The notes beneath the pieces were generated by a model. That model saw only the letters and a list, made by a program, of their open reading frames with translations, was not told the origin of the DNA and did not search any database. A stretch of 8,835 nt of DNA from Bacteroidales bacterium. GTDB lineage: Bacteria; Bacteroidota; Bacteroidia; Bacteroidales; UBA7960. The DNA is taken from positions 1 through 8,835 of the forward strand of contig PWIY01000064.1 of the NCBI GenBank assembly GCA_003560215.1, in the 5' to 3' direction. The position numbers and the translations under genes were made by a program. This document shows positions 6,656-8,835 of this stretch, in pieces; within the stretch, counting starts at the first letter, position 1; each line of letters begins with the position of its first letter.

Positions 6656-7594
6656 ATGTATAAATACCTTTTTGGACCGGTTCCGTCGCGGCGGCTGGGA
6701 ATGTCGCTGGGTGTGGATCTGGTACCGCACAAAGTTTGTTCACTTGACTGTGTGTACTGCGAGGCAGGAAAAACCACCAACAGGACGGTGCAGCGGGATG
6801 AATACATCCCGTTTGAAAAAGTGACTGCTGAACTGAAGAATTATTTTGAAAATAATCCCGATCCGGACTATATTACTTTTTCGGGTTACGGAGAGCCCAC
6901 ATTAAACAGCCGGATGGGTGAGGTGCTGGCGTTCATCAAGTCATTTAAACCCCGGGTTCCTGTGGCCGTTTTAACCAATGGTACCCTGTTTCATCAGGAG
7001 GACGTCAGAAAAGCGCTTCATAAAGCCGACCTGGTATTGCCTTCTCTGGATGCTGCCACCCCGGAGGTATTCGGTCGCATAAACAGACCGGATCCTTCTT
7101 TGGATATCGGGGTTTTCATTCAGGGGCTGGTGGAGTTCAGGAAAGCCTACAAAGGCACCATCTGGCTTGAGGTGCTGATATTGCCCGGGTACAATGACCA
7201 CGAGCAGGAGTTGCAGGCATTGAAGGAAGCGATTCTGAAGATCAGGCCCGACCGGATTCAGGTTAACACACTTGACCGGCCCGGTACGGAAAAAGGTCTG
7301 CGGGGTGCCACCCGGACTGAACTGCAGCGCGTGATGGATTTCTGGGATCTTGACAATGCTGAGATCATTACTCCGTCACCCAAAAGGAAAAACATCAAGA
7401 CTTACCGCAGTGACAGGGAAACTGCCATTCTGGAAACCATTGCCCGCAGGCCATGCACCGTCGATGACCTGATCTCACTGCTGGGTCTGCAGGTGAATGA
7501 GATCAATAAATACCTGGATGTGCTTGAAGCGGAAAACCGTATCCGGTCGGTGAAACAGGAACGGGGGATTTTTTACCAGCTGAAGCAGTCGTAG
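6656..7594 (+). CDS. Radical SAM protein, COG0731/Taw1-like, with C-terminal winged-helix-like domain
   Basis: The 312-aa protein carries the radical SAM cluster motif CSLDCVYC (C28, C32, C35), which should bind a [4Fe-4S] cluster and S-adenosylmethionine. The SAM-contact glycine motif FSGYGEPTLN is at 75-84, and the TIM-barrel strands follow (VAVLTNGTL, LVLPSLDA, WLEVLILPGYND, RIQVNTLDRPG). The opening FGPVPSRRLGMSLGVDLVP and the overall pattern fit COG0731, whose archaeal members (Taw1) make the tricyclic core of wyosine in tRNA-Phe. Bacterial members are uncharacterised as far as I know. Taw1's extra N-terminal cysteines for a second cluster are missing, because the protein starts directly before CX3CX2C. 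Residues about 252-310 (ILETIARRPCTVDDLISLLG, then NKYLDVLEAENRI and a short beta-like tail) read as a winged helix. The ATG at 6656 gives the family-typical MYKYLFGPVPSRR start. It is transcribed alone, divergent from the receptor operon. The exact substrate is unknown. Confidence 0.88.
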   Translation: MYKYLFGPVPSRRLGMSLGVDLVPHKVCSLDCVYCEAGKTTNRTVQRDEYIPFEKVTAELKNYFENNPDPDYITFSGYGEPTLNSRMGEVLAFIKSFKPRVPVAVLTNGTLFHQEDVRKALHKADLVLPSLDAATPEVFGRINRPDPSLDIGVFIQGLVEFRKAYKGTIWLEVLILPGYNDHEQELQALKEAILKIRPDRIQVNTLDRPGTEKGLRGATRTELQRVMDFWDLDNAEIITPSPKRKNIKTYRSDRETAILETIARRPCTVDDLISLLGLQVNEINKYLDVLEAENRIRSVKQERGIFYQLKQS

Positions 7595-7631
7595 TTAACA
7601 CAACACATGAAGCGGCGTGGTGCCGTTATAT

Positions 7632-7660
7632 CGCCCTCATGGATCAGGGTGCCATTTTTT
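7632..7660 (+). terminator. Possible intrinsic terminator after the radical SAM gene
   Basis: CGCCCT (7632-7637) pairs with AGGGTG (7646-7651) across an 8-base loop, as a 6-bp stem with one G-T wobble. A run of six T starts three bases after the stem. It lies 38 bases past the stop codon in the convergent gap. The stem is short, so confidence is moderate to low. Confidence 0.4.
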
Positions 7661-7732
7661 CCCGGTGCCGGATGAATAAGGCAGATTTTTATGAGCCTGT
7701 GTCTACTGCCTGCGACTGGCTGTGTGTGCCCC

Positions 7733-8835
7733 CTAAAATTTCCTGTGGAAAATTTTTTCGGATACTTCTTCAGATAATTTGTTTCCTGAGAATTGAACCG
7801 GGGATGACCCGGATGGAATGATCTGTGCGCTGACCCCGTGATCATCGCGCTTCAGCAGGATTTCGTTCCCGCAGAATCCGAAGCTTGCTTCTCCTTTGTC
7901 GTTAAAGTCATTCTGTTGCTGCAGAACCGGTAACAAATGGATCTTTCCCTGATCCACAACCAGTCCGAGTTCATTGAAACGGCTCAGGAAATCCTCTTTT
8001 ACCTGGCCCGTCATTCCCGGTTGCTGAACACCCATCATCAGGGGGGTGTGTGAATACGGATCCGTGGGAAACGCGCCATATTCTTCCGGTCTCTTATGGA
8101 CTCCGATCCCTTCTTTGATCCGGTAGTAAAAAACTTTCAATTCAGGAATGAGCGGATGGCCGGCATCTTCACGTGCAAAATCTATGATTCGCTCACCCAG
8201 GGCCAGGAGCAATTTTGAGACCATATGCCAGTAAATACACCCCAGCCCTTCATATTTGTAAAAGGATCCGGATCGTCCGGTGAAGAACCTGTGCTTAAAA
8301 ACGCTTTCATACAGATCAAGAACCATCGGGGTTTCTTCAGTAACCAAATCCGGATCGATCCTGCCCGATAATGCCATGAGTGCCTCTCTCAGTGCATTGG
8401 CGTTTTTCAGGGATGCATTGAAATGGTATCCGCCGGTTTCGTCCTGTCTGATGATGTCGTTGTTTCCAATATCCAGCAGATGCCGGAGCAGTTGAGACTG
8501 CTGAACTTTTTTGCCGGGGATGATGTTTTTATCCAGAAAGCCCGGCAGGTCTCTGAACGGATACAACATGAAACTTTGCTGGTCTTCTCTCCACAGTGCT
8601 GAGTTAAAAAGCGCCCTGACCACCTGCAGTGTTTCATCGGGGGAGAGGATACCGCTGGCCAGTATGGCAGTTTGTCCTTCAAGCATCAGGTAAAGCTGGT
8701 TGACGCTGATGCTCTGATCCCTGACATCAATCAGGTTGTAGGAATGATACAGTCCGTCGGCGCGGCGATTGGCCTCAATGGAATGATCCAGGTAGTCCGA
8801 TACCATGTCGTAGAAGCTGACCAGGCTGTCCTTGC
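7733..8835 (-). CDS. Unidentified conserved-looking protein, C-terminal part (start beyond window)
   Basis: The frame is open to the right edge, and nine in-frame residues (KDSLVSFYD) precede the first internal ATG at 8806. The gene therefore almost certainly starts outside the window, leaving 366 visible C-terminal residues ending at a TAG. I do not recognise a named domain. Residues below count from the Met at 8806. The chain is mainly helical, with regularly spaced amphipathic stretches (LYHSYNLIDVRD, QLYLMLEGQTAILASG, PDETLQVVRALFNSALW). These would suit an alpha/alpha-toroid like those of many sugar-active enzymes, but that is a guess. The most conserved-looking blocks are TGRSGSFYKYEGLGCIYWHM (176-195), KEGIGVHKRPEEYGAFPTDP (231-250) and QQPGMTGQVKED (261-272). 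They are rich in Gly, Tyr, His and Asp, as active or ligand sites often are. The last 40 residues look less ordered. No signal peptide or membrane segment is visible in this part. It converges on the radical SAM gene. Confidence 0.75.
   Translation of the reverse strand, partial: KDSLVSFYDMVSDYLDHSIEANRRADGLYHSYNLIDVRDQSISVNQLYLMLEGQTAILASGILSPDETLQVVRALFNSALWREDQQSFMLYPFRDLPGFLDKNIIPGKKVQQSQLLRHLLDIGNNDIIRQDETGGYHFNASLKNANALREALMALSGRIDPDLVTEETPMVLDLYESVFKHRFFTGRSGSFYKYEGLGCIYWHMVSKLLLALGERIIDFAREDAGHPLIPELKVFYYRIKEGIGVHKRPEEYGAFPTDPYSHTPLMMGVQQPGMTGQVKEDFLSRFNELGLVVDQGKIHLLPVLQQQNDFNDKGEASFGFCGNEILLKRDDHGVSAQIIPSGSSPVQFSGNKLSEEVSEKIFHRKF

Noticed and set aside
7611..7627. Stem-loop AGCGGC/GCCGTT just after the radical SAM gene as a terminator
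   Set aside because: It has a G-T wobble and no T-tract on either strand. The next hairpin, at 7632-7651 followed by six T, is the better candidate.
7595..7732. Small gene or RNA in the convergent gap
   Set aside because: No convincing short coding frame, tRNA fold or repeat is visible; only terminator-like hairpins are present.

Overview
This 8.8 kb window looks like ordinary chromosome of a Bacteroidota bacterium (inference). The reasons are a non-proteobacterial TonB-dependent receptor, almost no Shine-Dalgarno sequences before the starts, and -7 elements of the TAnnTTTG type used in this phylum. I see no tRNA, rRNA, CRISPR array, insertion sequence, phage gene or attachment site. Coding density is high, and no gene-free stretch exceeds about 140 bases.

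Left and centre (1-6564, all minus strand, transcribed right to left) is one co-directional run with gaps of 31, 42, 48 and 57 bp. It encodes, in order, a TonB-dependent outer-membrane receptor, a sodium/galactose symporter strikingly like Vibrio vSGLT, galactose mutarotase (galM), galactokinase (galK), and the first 76 residues of an AI-2E/PerM-family membrane protein cut by the left edge. The first four make a coherent route: sugar crosses the outer membrane, is pumped in with Na+, has its anomers interconverted, and is phosphorylated to galactose-1-phosphate. galT, galE, a regulator and any beta-galactosidase are absent from the window, so the pathway must be completed elsewhere. A TATATTTG -7 match in the receptor-symporter gap may give symporter-galM-galK a promoter of their own.

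Right part: an 82-91 bp divergent intergenic region separates the receptor from a plus-strand radical SAM gene (6656-7594). That protein resembles the COG0731/Taw1 wyosine-synthase group but has a C-terminal winged-helix-like domain and lacks the cysteines of the second Taw1 iron-sulfur cluster. It converges on a minus-strand gene (7733-8835) whose start lies beyond the right edge. Its 366 visible residues form a conserved-looking but unidentified protein.

The window is largely conventional. The items most worth a second look are the orphan TonB receptor in a gal operon without SusD, the Taw1-like radical SAM/winged-helix protein, and the unidentified large protein at the right edge.
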